38,209 nt of DNA from Candidatus Binatus sp. (GCF_036567905.1 NZ_DATCTO010000090.1:1-38209); one strand, 5' to 3'; shown: positions 26,815 through 35,592, counted from the first letter of the stretch. Numbers and translations are program-made. Notes: a model not told the origin generated them from the sequence alone.

Positions 26815-27687
26815 CTAGCGCTCGATGCGGACGGCGGATTCGACCTGCGGGCCGAGAAATCTGCGGCCGACGCGGACGAAACGATCGGGGGTCTCGGTCA
26901 CGAAGAAACTCTGAGTCCCTTTGCCGGTGCGCCGGGCGAGCTTGAAAGTCCGCAGCCGGTCGCGCACGTCGGCCGCGGTCGCGGTCGCGGAGTCCACGAG
27001 CTTCACGCGCGGGCCCAGAATTCGCGCGAACATATCGCGCAGCAGCGGGTAATGGGTGCATCCCAGCAGCAGCGTATCGATGCCGCTTTGTTTGAGACTC
27101 TCGAGGTAGTGGGCGACGGTCAATTCCGCCACCGCGTTGTCGGTCCATCCTTCCTCGGCCAGCGGCACCAGCAGCGGGCATGCGCGCGTGTAGATTTCGG
27201 AGCGCGGGCTCAGCCGCTGGATCGCGCGCGTGTAAGCGCCCGACGCGATCGTCGCTTCGGTGCCGATCACGCCTATTTTGCCGTTGCGCGAGGCCTTGGC
27301 CGCCGCGCGCGCGCCGGGCTCGATCACGCCGATCACGGGGACCATCGTGTCCGACGCGATCGCGTCGAGCGCGACCGCGCTGGACGTATTGCAGGCGACC
27401 ACCAGCATCTTGATTCCCTTGGCGAGCAGGAAGCCGGTGTTCTCCTTCGAGTAGCGGACGATGACCTCGTTGGATTTCGTGCCGTAGGGAAGCCGCGCCG
27501 TGTCGCCGAGGTAGATGAAATCTTCGTTGGGCAGAGCCGCGGTCAGCGCTTTGAGGACGGTAAGTCCGCCGATGCCCGAATCGAACACGCCGATGGGCCG
27601 GTCGATCGCCGCGCGCGAGCCGCGAAGGAGTCCGTTGGAAGCCGCGATCGAATTTGGCCGTGCGGCAGATTTTTTACGGGTCGGCAT
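26815..27687 (-). CDS. murI: Glutamate racemase
   Basis: 290 residues. MurI supplies D-glutamate for peptidoglycan. The two catalytic cysteines are Cys99 in VVACNTSS and Cys210 in LLGCTHYPLL, with FDSGIGGLTVL and YLGDTARLPYG at the N-terminal half. The protein has about 30 extra basic and polar residues before the usual IGVFDSG start, which may be real or may reflect a start further in; no strong ribosome-binding site settles it. It follows the SPL-family gene by 33 bases on the same strand. Confidence 0.96.
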   Translation of the reverse strand: MPTRKKSAARPNSIAASNGLLRGSRAAIDRPIGVFDSGIGGLTVLKALTAALPNEDFIYLGDTARLPYGTKSNEVIVRYSKENTGFLLAKGIKMLVVACNTSSAVALDAIASDTMVPVIGVIEPGARAAAKASRNGKIGVIGTEATIASGAYTRAIQRLSPRSEIYTRACPLLVPLAEEGWTDNAVAELTVAHYLESLKQSGIDTLLLGCTHYPLLRDMFARILGPRVKLVDSATATAADVRDRLRTFKLARRTGKGTQSFFVTETPDRFVRVGRRFLGPQVESAVRIER

Positions 27688-27720
27688 TTTCTTTTGAATC
27701 CGCCGGTGCGCGGTCCGTGC

Positions 27721-28815
27721 TCAGTCGCGCGCGAGGCGGGTGCCGATTATAGCCGGTCGGGAGGGTGCCGCGCCAAAGACGCTTTCATGGACGCTGGCCG
27801 CTTCCATGCACAAATAGGCGGGGATTTCGGCGCCCGCTTTGCGCAAACGATCGGCAAGCCGGCGGTAGAGGTTGAGGCGCAGCGGCGTAAAGGTACGAAA
27901 GCGCCCGTCGGAGGCGGGCACGTCCTCGCCGCATAGCATCGGATCGCCGGGAAAACGGCTGCGCGCGGCGCCGCGCAACCGCGGCGTCATCCGCAGACCG
28001 CCCATGCTGATGAACGAGATTTGTTTGGGCGCAACTGTGTCCAGCAGCTCGTCGATGAGCAGCAGGTAATCGCGCTCGGCGCCGGGATATGCGATCAACG
28101 GATCGAGATGAAACGCCACGCGGTAGCCGGCGTCGAGGACCGCGCGCGCCGCCGCGATTCGCGCCGCGGGCGAGGCGGTGAGATGCTCTGAGCTGCGATA
28201 GACGGCGTCGGGCGACAAGGTCCACGAGACGAGCACGCGGCCGCGCGGGTCCATGCCAAGGAGATTTTCAATTTCGTCGGTCTTGGTCTTGAGCTCCAGC
28301 GTCAGATTCTCGCGCGAGGCAAAAAACCCGATCAGGTCGCGGCTGATCGAGGTAAGCGAGTCGAACGCCAGCGAATCCGCCAGGTCGCCGGTGCCGACGC
28401 GGAAGCTGCGCCCGCGAGCGTTGCCGGCGAGCCGGTCGAGCTCGTCGAATGAATCGGTGAAATTCGCATACACCTGGAAGGCGGGATTGTCGGCCAGAAA
28501 TTCCTGCAAAAAGCAGTACGAGCAATCCATCGGGCAGTTCGATGCGAGCGTGAGCACCAGGTATCCGCAGCACGCGAATTCCGAGGACCCTGCCGGACAC
28601 GGCGCCAGGAACGGAGTCTTGCGCCGCGCGATCACCATCCGGCGTTTGCCGGCCCCGCACGGATCGCGCGCGCCGAATGCGGGCCGGGCCGCCTCGCGCG
28701 CGTCGGTGACATGGGTGACGGGCACATCGCGCGGGAGCGCGCCCAGGATGCGAGTCGCCAGCGCGGAGCCGGCGCATCCGTGCTCGACAAACACGGCGTC
28801 GAGATCAAATTTCAT
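27721..28815 (-). CDS. Spore photoproduct lyase family radical SAM protein
   Basis: 364 residues with a radical SAM cluster C94-x3-C98-x2-C101 (NCPMDCSYCFLQ) preceded by CPAGSSEFACCGYLVLTLA, the arrangement of SplB-type enzymes. Downstream strands (LTLELKTKTDEIENLL, VSWTLSP, VAFHLDPLIAYPGAE, ISFISMGGLRMTP) match the SPL family. In spore formers the enzyme reverses the thymine photoproduct of UV-exposed spore DNA. Nothing else here suggests sporulation, so the substrate is open. The next gene upstream ends 19 bases before its start, and murI follows 33 bases later. Confidence 0.88.
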   Translation of the reverse strand: MKFDLDAVFVEHGCAGSALATRILGALPRDVPVTHVTDAREAARPAFGARDPCGAGKRRMVIARRKTPFLAPCPAGSSEFACCGYLVLTLASNCPMDCSYCFLQEFLADNPAFQVYANFTDSFDELDRLAGNARGRSFRVGTGDLADSLAFDSLTSISRDLIGFFASRENLTLELKTKTDEIENLLGMDPRGRVLVSWTLSPDAVYRSSEHLTASPAARIAAARAVLDAGYRVAFHLDPLIAYPGAERDYLLLIDELLDTVAPKQISFISMGGLRMTPRLRGAARSRFPGDPMLCGEDVPASDGRFRTFTPLRLNLYRRLADRLRKAGAEIPAYLCMEAASVHESVFGAAPSRPAIIGTRLARD

Positions 28816-28834
28816 CTTTTCACCGTTTCATTTT

Positions 28835-29371
28835 TCACTTCTTGCCGGCGAGCATTTCAATAATCCTTGTCAGTCCCGCGCGCGATCGATCGAGCGCCGC
28901 GAGCAGATGCGCCAGTTCGGCGGCGCTTCGCACCCGAAGCGAAACCGTGAATTCATCAGAGCCAAGCTGCTTGGGCAAGACTATCGAAATGCCGCGTGGG
29001 AGCTTCAGCGCCGAGACTTCGGAGCGGATCTGCTCCTGCGTTCTTTTCAGGAGAGGGTAGCGAAGGGTTCGCAACGCTTCGAGTAGCGCGCTCGCGCGCG
29101 ATGGCGCCGAGCCGGGACTGCCTGCAATGCGCCGAATTTCGGGGCGGTCGAGAACGCCGGCGACTGTGACCTGCTCGCGCACCGCGATTTCCTCGAGCGT
29201 CTCGAGCGCGGTCATCAATTGACCGGTTCGCAGGCGGATGACGCGCGCGATATCGAGCATCGCGGCGCGCGACGCGGGCTCCATCGCGAGCCATCGCGCA
29301 AGATGGCTCGGCGGCAGCCGTCGCTCGGCAGCGAGGATCCGAATCTGCTCGTCGATTTCGTCAGCGTTCAT
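28835..29371 (-). CDS. Unrecognised 178-residue protein, mostly helical
   Basis: The ATG at 29371 overlaps the stop of the glycosyltransferase gene by 11 bases, and the frame ends 19 bases before the SPL-family gene, so translational coupling with both is likely. Residues 1 to about 120 are predicted by eye as helices rich in Arg, Ala, Glu and Leu (for example HLARWLAMEPASRAAMLDIAR). Residues about 125-178 look like an alpha/beta piece (LPRGISIVLPKQLGSDEFTVSL, then a helix). I do not recognise a family. It could be a small DNA-binding or ParB-like partner of the SPL protein, but this is a guess. The open frame upstream to 29605 overlaps a real gene and is rejected. Confidence 0.6.
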   Translation of the reverse strand: MNADEIDEQIRILAAERRLPPSHLARWLAMEPASRAAMLDIARVIRLRTGQLMTALETLEEIAVREQVTVAGVLDRPEIRRIAGSPGSAPSRASALLEALRTLRYPLLKRTQEQIRSEVSALKLPRGISIVLPKQLGSDEFTVSLRVRSAAELAHLLAALDRSRAGLTRIIEMLAGKK

Positions 29372-30281
29372 GCGATATTTCGCGAAGCATGGATCGCATC
29401 GATTCAATCGCGCATCCGATTTCAGCAGCGGCACGCGTATCCCAGCCTCGCGCCTGGTCAGCGACCTGCTCGTACAGTCGCACTTCCTCGATTTTGCCTC
29501 GCCGCCGAAGGCCGCCCGCGTAGATGCGGCTTTTCTCGGCGAGCACTTCGACGACCGAGGTTCGCCGCGCCGGGGAAAGCCTGTCGTCCGCGAGCAATTT
29601 CGCAAGCGTGAGAATGCGGAAGCGATCGAGGGCCGGAGTTTTTGCCGAGAGTTGATCGGGATGCCCGCCGCGGCGTGTCACCAGCGGCTCGTCGAGCAGG
29701 CCGGCTTCATGGTCGATGAGAATTCGCAGCCATAGATCGTAGTCCTCGGCGGCGGTCATGTGCTCGTCGAAGCCGCCGGATGAGCGGAAAAGATCGGTGC
29801 GCATCATCACCGCCGACATACCGATCAGGCAGGTGCGGAGCGAGTCGATGAAAATATCGCCGGCGCGCTTGCGATGGCGGTGAGCGGGATTCACCCGTTG
29901 CCCGTTGCGAATCCAGATTTCGCCGGTTTGCGAGATCGCGCAGCCGGGGTTGTCACGCATGAACGCGAGCTGGCGTTCGAGCTTGGTTGGCGACCAGAGA
30001 TCGTCGGAATCGAGGAATGCGACCAGCGGCGCGCGCGCGATGGCGACGCCGCGGTTTCGCGCCGCGGCGGGACCGCGATGATCGATGCGGTCGATTTCGA
30101 TTCGGATCGTTTCGGCCAGCCGCCTCAAATGCTCGTTCTCGCTGGTCCCGTCGGTCGAGCCGTCGTCGATAACGATCAACTCGAACGCCGCAGTCGATTG
30201 GGCGAGCACGGAATCGATCGCCTCGAGCAGCATCGCGCATCGATTGTGCGTCGGGATAACTACCGAAACTTCGGGAGTCAT
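29361..30281 (-). CDS. GT2-family glycosyltransferase
   Basis: 306 residues of GT-A family 2. It has VSVVIPTHNRCAMLLEAIDS at the N-terminus, IVIDDGSTDGT, an AARNRG motif, a metal-binding DSDD near 110, and AEDYDLWLRI as acceptor-site motif. The ATG overlaps the engB stop (ATGA). There is no membrane helix. It probably adds a sugar in surface polysaccharide synthesis; donor and acceptor are unknown. A longer frame to 30698 would run across engB and is rejected. Confidence 0.9.
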   Translation of the reverse strand: MTPEVSVVIPTHNRCAMLLEAIDSVLAQSTAAFELIVIDDGSTDGTSENEHLRRLAETIRIEIDRIDHRGPAAARNRGVAIARAPLVAFLDSDDLWSPTKLERQLAFMRDNPGCAISQTGEIWIRNGQRVNPAHRHRKRAGDIFIDSLRTCLIGMSAVMMRTDLFRSSGGFDEHMTAAEDYDLWLRILIDHEAGLLDEPLVTRRGGHPDQLSAKTPALDRFRILTLAKLLADDRLSPARRTSVVEVLAEKSRIYAGGLRRRGKIEEVRLYEQVADQARGWDTRAAAEIGCAIESMRSMLREISHER

Positions 30282-30877
30282 TGCGGCTCCGCGCGCTTGG
30301 CGGTGTCGGAGCGATCGAAGCCGAGGATTCGGCGGCGCAACTCGTCGATTCCCTCGCCGGAAGTTGCCGAGCAGAAAATCGGGTGCACGCGCATCGAGTC
30401 GAAGCGTTTCAGCGCGGCGGCGCGCTCCGAATGGCGCAACTTGTCGCACTTGGTCGCGACTGGAATCACTTCGATGGCGCGGTCCGCCGCCATCGCCGCC
30501 AGATCGAGTTCGTCGTGCTGTGGACCGCGGCGGCAATCGATCAGAATCGCGATGGCGCCGAGATTGACGCGTCCGTGGATGTATTCGTGCATCATGGAAG
30601 CGATTTTGGCCGCTTCCTCGTGACCCATTTTCGCGTAGCCGAAGCCGGGCAGGTCGCACAGCGCGAGCTTGGCGCCGACCGCGAAAAAGTTGAGGCATCG
30701 CGTGCGGCCGGGGGTTTTGCTGGTGCGCGCGAGGCCCTTAACTCCAGCGAGCGCGTTAAGCAACGAACTCTTGCCCACGTTGGAGCGGCCGGCGAGCGCC
30801 ACCTCGGTGCGCTTCCATCGCGGGCATCCGTCGAGAGCGAATGCGGATGCTACGAACTGTGCGGTGAAGCGAATCAT
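30278..30877 (-). CDS. engB: Ribosome-biogenesis GTP-binding protein EngB/YsxC
   Basis: 199 residues, normal length. G1 is AGRSNVGKSS, G2 lies at TPGRT, G3 is DLPGFGYAK and G4 is TKCDK, in the order expected of the TRAFAC GTPase EngB/YihA/YsxC. It assists 50S ribosomal subunit assembly. The start has no notable ribosome-binding site. The stop overlaps the ATG of the glycosyltransferase gene. The SRPBCC gene upstream ends 59 bases before it. Confidence 0.96.
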   Translation of the reverse strand: MIRFTAQFVASAFALDGCPRWKRTEVALAGRSNVGKSSLLNALAGVKGLARTSKTPGRTRCLNFFAVGAKLALCDLPGFGYAKMGHEEAAKIASMMHEYIHGRVNLGAIAILIDCRRGPQHDELDLAAMAADRAIEVIPVATKCDKLRHSERAAALKRFDSMRVHPIFCSATSGEGIDELRRRILGFDRSDTAKRAEPQ

Positions 30878-30936
30878 GCTGAGCTGCGGCGGCGCCGGCG
30901 CGCTCGATGCGGCTGGCGCGCAACCGGCTGTCGCCG

Positions 30937-31536
30937 TTAGGGTTCGTCGTCGCCGGAGTCGGTCCCGTCGCCGTCCTTGAGGTTGAGGCTGCGCTTCAAG
31001 GTTTCGAGCTGCGCGACGAAGATGCCGCGAATGACCTGCTTGATGATGCCGTCAGGGACCGGAAGCGACTGCAGCAGATGGGTGGTTTCGTGGTAGTCGA
31101 TGAACGTGCTCGCGCCTTCATCGCCGAGCTGGTACACGGCCTGAGTATCGAGCAGCGGATTGTTGACGGTGTGATAAACGATCTTTTTCTGCTCGGGCAG
31201 GTACTCGAACTCGAGCTCGGTGGTAATCGTTTGTCCGCCCGGTCCCGCGATATCCATATCGACGGTCTTTTTATTTCCGCTCTGGGATACGACGCGCACC
31301 GCCTTGACCTGATCGTTGTGCAGATTTTCGATGTCGCGAATCGCGCTGAAGACGGTCTGTTCGGGGGCCGGGATGCGCGCGGTGAAATCGGCCTGCCAGA
31401 TGTCGCCGTCATGCGCGATGTTCTCGGTGAGCAGGCCGGCCTGCCGCGCGCGATGCATTTGATAGTAACGCCATCCCACGATCGCGACGACTGCGAGAAC
31501 AATCACTCCAGCCAGGATTTTGAGTACCGTCTTCAT
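30937..31536 (-). CDS. Membrane-anchored SRPBCC (START-like) family protein
   Basis: 199 residues. One N-terminal membrane helix (about 5-21, VLKILAGVIVLAVVAIVGW) precedes a START/Bet v 1-like domain of SRPBCC type, recognised from FTARIPAPEQTVFSAIRDIENLH, the alternating beta strands of the middle, and the long C-terminal helix IIKQVIRGIFVAQLETLKRSL. The domain should sit outside the cytoplasm and may bind a hydrophobic ligand. Acidic tail GTDSGDDEP. The exact role is unknown. It is 18 bases downstream of the PEBP-family gene on the same strand. Confidence 0.75.
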   Translation of the reverse strand: MKTVLKILAGVIVLAVVAIVGWRYYQMHRARQAGLLTENIAHDGDIWQADFTARIPAPEQTVFSAIRDIENLHNDQVKAVRVVSQSGNKKTVDMDIAGPGGQTITTELEFEYLPEQKKIVYHTVNNPLLDTQAVYQLGDEGASTFIDYHETTHLLQSLPVPDGIIKQVIRGIFVAQLETLKRSLNLKDGDGTDSGDDEP

Positions 31537-31554
31537 CGGCGGATCGCTTTCACC

Positions 31555-32121
31555 TCATCGTTGGAATGTGCCGACCAGTTCCGCGCTCGCGACGACGTGG
31601 CCTCTCATCGCGGACTGGACGGCGGCCGCGTCCGCCTTGTCGCCGGGAGTTAACGTCGAGTCAAGCGCGAAGAGATGAAAACGATAGTGATGCATTTTCC
31701 CCGGTGGCGGACACGGTCCATTGTAGCCGACATGCTCGAAACTGTTGATTCCATTTGTTCCGCCGCCCGCAATTCCCGCGGTTTGCGGCACGCCGGCGGG
31801 CAGCGAAGTTTCTCGAGCCGGAATATTGTACGCCACCCAATGAACAAATGTTCCACTGGGGGCGTCGGGATCATCGACGATCAATGCAAATGATTTCGTC
31901 GATTGCGGCGCGCCGCTCCATGCAAGCGCGGGGGATCGATCGGCGCCAGCACATGCGTAGTCATCAGCAATTGCCGCTCCGGAAGCCATCGCGGGGCTGG
32001 TCAGCTTCAGTTGGGCTTGGGCTGGTCGTGCGTTAGCCAGGCCGAGCAAGGCGAAGATTACGGCAGTTGAAATTCGCTGGAGATTTGGCATACTTATAAT
32101 GATTTGAAAGCTCGCAGGCAT
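31555..32121 (-). CDS. YbhB/YbcL-family (PEBP-like) secreted protein
   Basis: 188 residues. The PEBP ligand-pocket motifs are present: SPALAWSGAPQSTKSFALIVDDPDAPSG, FVHWVAYNIPA and GYNGPCPPPGKMHHYRFHLFALD. A signal peptide is clear if translation begins at the second ATG (32091, MPNLQRISTAVIFALLGLA, cleaved after AQA), which would give 178 residues; the first ATG at 32121 adds ten residues of weak leader quality. Periplasmic ligand binding is likely, with unknown ligand; the name Raf kinase inhibitor-like reflects fold only. It starts divergently from the HTH gene across a 250-base AT-richer gap. Confidence 0.9.
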   Translation of the reverse strand: MPASFQIIISMPNLQRISTAVIFALLGLANARPAQAQLKLTSPAMASGAAIADDYACAGADRSPALAWSGAPQSTKSFALIVDDPDAPSGTFVHWVAYNIPARETSLPAGVPQTAGIAGGGTNGINSFEHVGYNGPCPPPGKMHHYRFHLFALDSTLTPGDKADAAAVQSAMRGHVVASAELVGTFQR

Positions 32122-32158
32122 GGTTTAGAAACTTGACGTGCATTCTCTATTGAAGTTT

Positions 32159-32187
32159 TTGCAGAAATCCGTGACCTGATATACAAT
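32159..32187 (+). promoter_or_regulatory. Possible sigma-70-type promoter for the HTH gene
   Basis: TTGCAG (32159-32164), 17 bases, then TACAAT (32182-32187). The -10 agrees with consensus at five of six positions, the -35 at three. It would give a leader of roughly 180 bases before the HTH gene. Eye-based, low certainty. Confidence 0.25.
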
Positions 32188-32302
32188 TAAAGGACGAAAA
32201 GAGCGAAAATCATCACAAATTCCCTTAGGTTGCCCTTGACCACTAGCGATGGTTCTGAGACATTCAAAGTGACTCGTAGTCAGCGTAAGGGGCGGATGAA
32301 TC

Positions 32303-32332
32303 ATTTGATCGATGCGAAAAAAGGCATCAAAT
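32303..32332. promoter_or_regulatory. Inverted repeat in the leader of the HTH gene
   Basis: ATTTGAT (32303-32309) and ATCAAAT (32326-32332) are perfect reverse complements, with an alternative inner stem GATGC/GCATC around an A-rich loop. It lies about 45-70 bases before the HTH gene start and could be an operator for autoregulation or a leader hairpin. Confidence 0.35.
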
Positions 32333-32374
32333 TTAGGCAGTAGGCGGCAAACGGGGACGTTACCGGGGAATATC

Positions 32375-32599
32375 ATGGCTAGTGAAACCAAGTATAGCTT
32401 GCCGCGCGTGATGACGGTCAAGGAATTGTCCGAATATTTGCGCGTGCAACCATCGACTATCTATAAGCTGCTTCGTCGCGGAGAGCTGCCGGGCTTTCGG
32501 ATCGGCACCGATTGGCGTTTCAACGCCGAGGTGATCGACCGTTGGTGTCTGGAGCGGAACATGAAAGCTCCGGACGGCGGCACCTCCAGCCAGAACTGA
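32375..32599 (+). CDS. Excisionase-type helix-turn-helix DNA-binding protein
   Basis: 74 residues with the excisionase-family HTH (MerR-like winged helix, HTH_17): MTVKELSEYLRVQPSTIYKL, LLRRGELPGFRIGTDWRF, then VIDRWCLE. These small proteins bind DNA as regulators or recombination directionality factors; no integrase is nearby, so a regulatory role is more likely. GGGGAA sits just before the ATG at 32375. The longer open frame back to 32312 lacks support. A 160-base gap follows before the TetR gene, with nothing recognisable in it. Confidence 0.85.
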   Translation: MASETKYSLPRVMTVKELSEYLRVQPSTIYKLLRRGELPGFRIGTDWRFNAEVIDRWCLERNMKAPDGGTSSQN

Positions 32600-32759
32600 C
32601 ACTACGATCGTCGAATCGCGCGCCCGGCAGCGTCCGGACGCGCATGCGGAGCAGTCTTCGCCGCCGCACAGTCGCGCTTCATATCCCGCACGGGCGTCTC
32701 GCGCTTGACGTCGCCCTTGACCTGCGCACCCGCAGTACCTCAGCATACCGATCGTTCAA

Positions 32760-33404
32760 ATGATATCGCCAGTTGGCAAGAATGCGGCACCGGCTGCGCA
32801 GGCGCGTCGGCGCGGCTCGCTCGATCAGGTATTGATCGATGCGGCGATGGATCTGTTCGCGTCGTACGGATATCGGGGCACGTCGCTGGCGCGAATCGCG
32901 CGCGCGGCGGGCGTCACCAAGGGGGCGCTGTACTGGCATTTCGCCGACAAGCAGGAATTTTTCATCGCGGTCGTGTCCAAGGTGCTTGGTGAATGGGAAC
33001 TGGTATTTGAAAAATCCGCGCGCGCGACGAATGCAGCCGAGTTCCGCGCGGAGTTCGGGCGGATGTTCGACACCATGGCGGCGCTCAATGAGAAGAATCC
33101 GTGGGTCAGCCGGCTGTTGCTGATCATCGCGCTCGAGTCGCACAAGATCGGGCCGCGGGTGCTGCGCTCGATGCGCCAGGCGAACCTCGACGGAATCGCG
33201 AGTTTTCGCGAGCTGGTCGAGCGCGGGCAGCGGTTGGGGATTCTTGAGGCACATCTCGATCCGAATTGGGCGGCGACGCAGATTTATTCGAGCTACCTGG
33301 GACTCGCGATGCTATGGTACCTGCACGGGCCACGATTCGATCTGCGCCGCTCGCTACGCCGCCAGGCGCGCGAGTTTATGCGCCAATGGAGCGTCGCCAA
33401 ATGA
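32760..33404 (+). CDS. TetR-family transcriptional regulator
   Basis: 214 residues. The N-terminal DNA-binding domain is typical: LIDAAMDLFASYGYRGTSLARIARAAGVTKGALYWHFADKQEFF with helix-turn-helix at about 45-65. The C-terminal ligand domain is helical and of the TetR_C type. The ATG at 32760 has no strong ribosome-binding site. It converges on the SDR gene, 43 bases away. A fatty-acid, drug or dehydrogenase-related target is often found for such neighbours, but none is shown here. Confidence 0.92.
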   Translation: MISPVGKNAAPAAQARRRGSLDQVLIDAAMDLFASYGYRGTSLARIARAAGVTKGALYWHFADKQEFFIAVVSKVLGEWELVFEKSARATNAAEFRAEFGRMFDTMAALNEKNPWVSRLLLIIALESHKIGPRVLRSMRQANLDGIASFRELVERGQRLGILEAHLDPNWAATQIYSSYLGLAMLWYLHGPRFDLRRSLRRQAREFMRQWSVAK

Positions 33405-33447
33405 AGGCGGGACTCATCTGCGAAATCGCATCGGCAAAGCCGGGTTT

Positions 33448-34227
33448 TTATGTTCGGGCGCCGGGGGCGCGACGCGGATCGACGATCTGGCGGCCAGTCG
33501 GGCGAATCTCCAGCGCGCATCCGAACAGCGAATCGTCGCGCACGAGGCTCGCGACTGCGTCGGCGATTTCCTCGGGCTGAATCATCTTCGCCGGAATCCA
33601 AGGTTTCGTTAAAAAGCCGAGTTTGGTGGCCGCCTCGAGTCCCTTGCGCACCAGCGGGGTATCGACGATTCCCGGGCAGACGCAGTTGACGCGGATTTTC
33701 CGTTCCGCCTCCCAGAACGCCAGCGAATGCGTGAAGTTCACCACGCCGCCCTTGGCCGCACCATAAACCGCGTCCTGTCGATGCGGATACAAGCCGGCCA
33801 TCGAGGCCGTGTTGATGATGGCGCCGCCGCCGTTCTTTTGCATCAGCGGAGCCGCGAGCCCGGTGCCCAGAATGACCGCCTGCAGATCGATCTCGATCAC
33901 CAGCTGCCATCTCTCCGGCGGTGCTTCGGGAAAGCCGGGCGCGCCGACGCCGATGCCGGCGTTGTTGTGCAGGATGTCGAGGCGGCCGAACTTCGACACC
34001 GCGGTGTCGAGCATCCGGCGAGCGTCCTCGATCCGGGTCACGTCTGCCTTCACAAAAACGGCGTGCCCGCCCGCGCTCTCGATTCGCTTGACGGTCTCGG
34101 CGCCGCCGGCTTCGTCGAGATCGGCGACCACAATCCTGGCGCCTTCTTTCGCCAGGCGCTCCGCCGTTGCACGCCCGATCCCCGATGAACCGCCGGTGAT
34201 GACGCCGACCTTGCCTTTTATTTCCAT
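33448..34227 (-). CDS. Short-chain dehydrogenase/reductase (SDR)
   Basis: 259 residues of the classical SDR family. The Rossmann nucleotide motif is GVITGGSSGIGRA, the NNAG segment is present, and the catalytic Ser and Tyr-x-x-x-Lys lie in NTASMAG and VYGAAKGG. An acidic residue after the second strand (VVADLDEA) suggests NAD rather than NADP. The ATG at 34227 has GGAGG eight bases upstream, preferred to the frame extension to 34260. Substrate unknown. Confidence 0.93.
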   Translation of the reverse strand: MEIKGKVGVITGGSSGIGRATAERLAKEGARIVVADLDEAGGAETVKRIESAGGHAVFVKADVTRIEDARRMLDTAVSKFGRLDILHNNAGIGVGAPGFPEAPPERWQLVIEIDLQAVILGTGLAAPLMQKNGGGAIINTASMAGLYPHRQDAVYGAAKGGVVNFTHSLAFWEAERKIRVNCVCPGIVDTPLVRKGLEAATKLGFLTKPWIPAKMIQPEEIADAVASLVRDDSLFGCALEIRPTGRQIVDPRRAPGART

Positions 34228-34260
34228 TGCGCGATCCTCCGTCCGAATACTAATCGACAA

Positions 34261-34650
34261 TTAACCGGCACTCCCGGCCAGCATGCCGGCGATCAACCCC
34301 GCGAGCACGTACGCCGTAAGCGCAACATACGTGTAATCGCGTTCCCTGATAAAAAGGATGAAGCAGAAGGCGACGCGCGCGAGCGGGACCAGCGTCAGCA
34401 CGAACAGCCCGATCGTCAGCACCGCATGCGGATTGCCTTGCCGGACCCGGTCAAACAACAGGCCGAGCGTTTCCTTGCCGATCAGGTGACCATGCTGTGC
34501 CGCCCGGTAGTGCTCGACATAGTAGTCCGGGGCGAAGGTGTAGGTCAGGATGAGTCCGGCAACGAGGGTGATCATCGCGGCGATCAGAATCGATCGCAGC
34601 AGAATCGGCGTCCATTCCCTCAGGATGCGGTCTTCTTCCTGTTTCGGCAT
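34261..34650 (-). CDS. DUF1634 membrane protein
   Basis: 129 residues with three membrane helices (about 15-38, 76-98, 108-126). DUF1634 genes very often stand beside a TauE/SafE permease gene, and here the permease gene ends three bases before this ATG. It is presumably an accessory subunit of the same transporter, but no function is established. The RNEVCS-type ends are absent; the basic EERD and PKQEED termini fit cytoplasmic faces. Confidence 0.85.
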   Translation of the reverse strand: MPKQEEDRILREWTPILLRSILIAAMITLVAGLILTYTFAPDYYVEHYRAAQHGHLIGKETLGLLFDRVRQGNPHAVLTIGLFVLTLVPLARVAFCFILFIRERDYTYVALTAYVLAGLIAGMLAGSAG

Positions 34651-34653
34651 CGC

Positions 34654-35481
34654 TTAGATCCCCGACAACGCGCGCCATCCCATCTCGGCCGCGATCAGCA
34701 CCAGAATTATCACGAATACGGTCCGGAGCGACTCGACCCTGAGATGGGGCAGGAGGCGGCTGCCGGCCAGTGCGCCGGCCGTAACCCCAATCGCCACTGG
34801 GGATGCGATGGTGGTGGCAACGTCGCCGCGCGCGAGGAACACCAGTGCGCCGGCGCCGGCGGTGACGCCAATCATGAAGTTGCTGGTCGCGCTGGAAACC
34901 TTGAGCGGCAGGTGCATGATGTAGTCCATCGCCATCACCTTGAGCGCGCCCGACCCGATCCCGAGCAGACCCGACATGAGGCCCGCGACGACCATTAGCG
35001 CGCCGCCCTGCGGTACTTTCACGACTTCATAGTGGACCAGGTTGCCGCTGAGGTCGGGCACTTCGCCTGCGAGTTCGAGGCGCACGGCGAGCGGGTCGCC
35101 CTTGGTGAGGATGTCGTCGCCGCGCTTGGTCACCGTGAAGTATGCCGACTGGAGCATCATCGCGGCGAAGAGCAATTCGAGCACCACGTTCGGCACGATG
35201 CCGGCGAGATAGGCGCCGATCACGGCGCCGGTAACCGTCGCGCATTCCAGCACCATCGCGACTTTCAGGTTGGTCCATCCGTCGCGCACGAACGCGACGC
35301 TGGCTCCGGCGCTGGTCGCGACGACGGAGATCAGGCTCGCGCCAACCGCAACCTGCATCGGCATGTGCGCGAAGATGACCAGCGCGGGCACGATGAACAC
35401 TCCGCCGCCAAGGCCCGAGAGCGAGCCGATGAATCCGGCTCCGACTGCAAGCGCTAACAGGCCGATGAGGATTTCGAGCAA
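34654..35481 (-). CDS. TauE/SafE-family sulfite/organic anion permease
   Basis: 275 residues with eight or so membrane helices in two repeats, each ending in a conserved GxGGG-like motif (SLSGLGGGVFIVPAL and GLLGIGSGALKVMAMD). The start is a TTG at 35481 with GGAG seven bases upstream; no ATG fits. The family exports sulfite, sulfoacetate or related anions, or carries such anions inward; the substrate here is unknown. It forms a pair with the DUF1634 gene. Confidence 0.92.
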   Translation of the reverse strand: MLEILIGLLALAVGAGFIGSLSGLGGGVFIVPALVIFAHMPMQVAVGASLISVVATSAGASVAFVRDGWTNLKVAMVLECATVTGAVIGAYLAGIVPNVVLELLFAAMMLQSAYFTVTKRGDDILTKGDPLAVRLELAGEVPDLSGNLVHYEVVKVPQGGALMVVAGLMSGLLGIGSGALKVMAMDYIMHLPLKVSSATSNFMIGVTAGAGALVFLARGDVATTIASPVAIGVTAGALAGSRLLPHLRVESLRTVFVIILVLIAAEMGWRALSGI

Positions 35482-35592
35482 GAATAGGCTCCGAGCGCAG
35501 ATTCAGAGTTGAAGTTCAAATGATTGACCAGGGCATTTCGCGCAATCGTAGTTCGGTTCGAATGAAAAAGACAAACGCGCAACCAGGATGGA

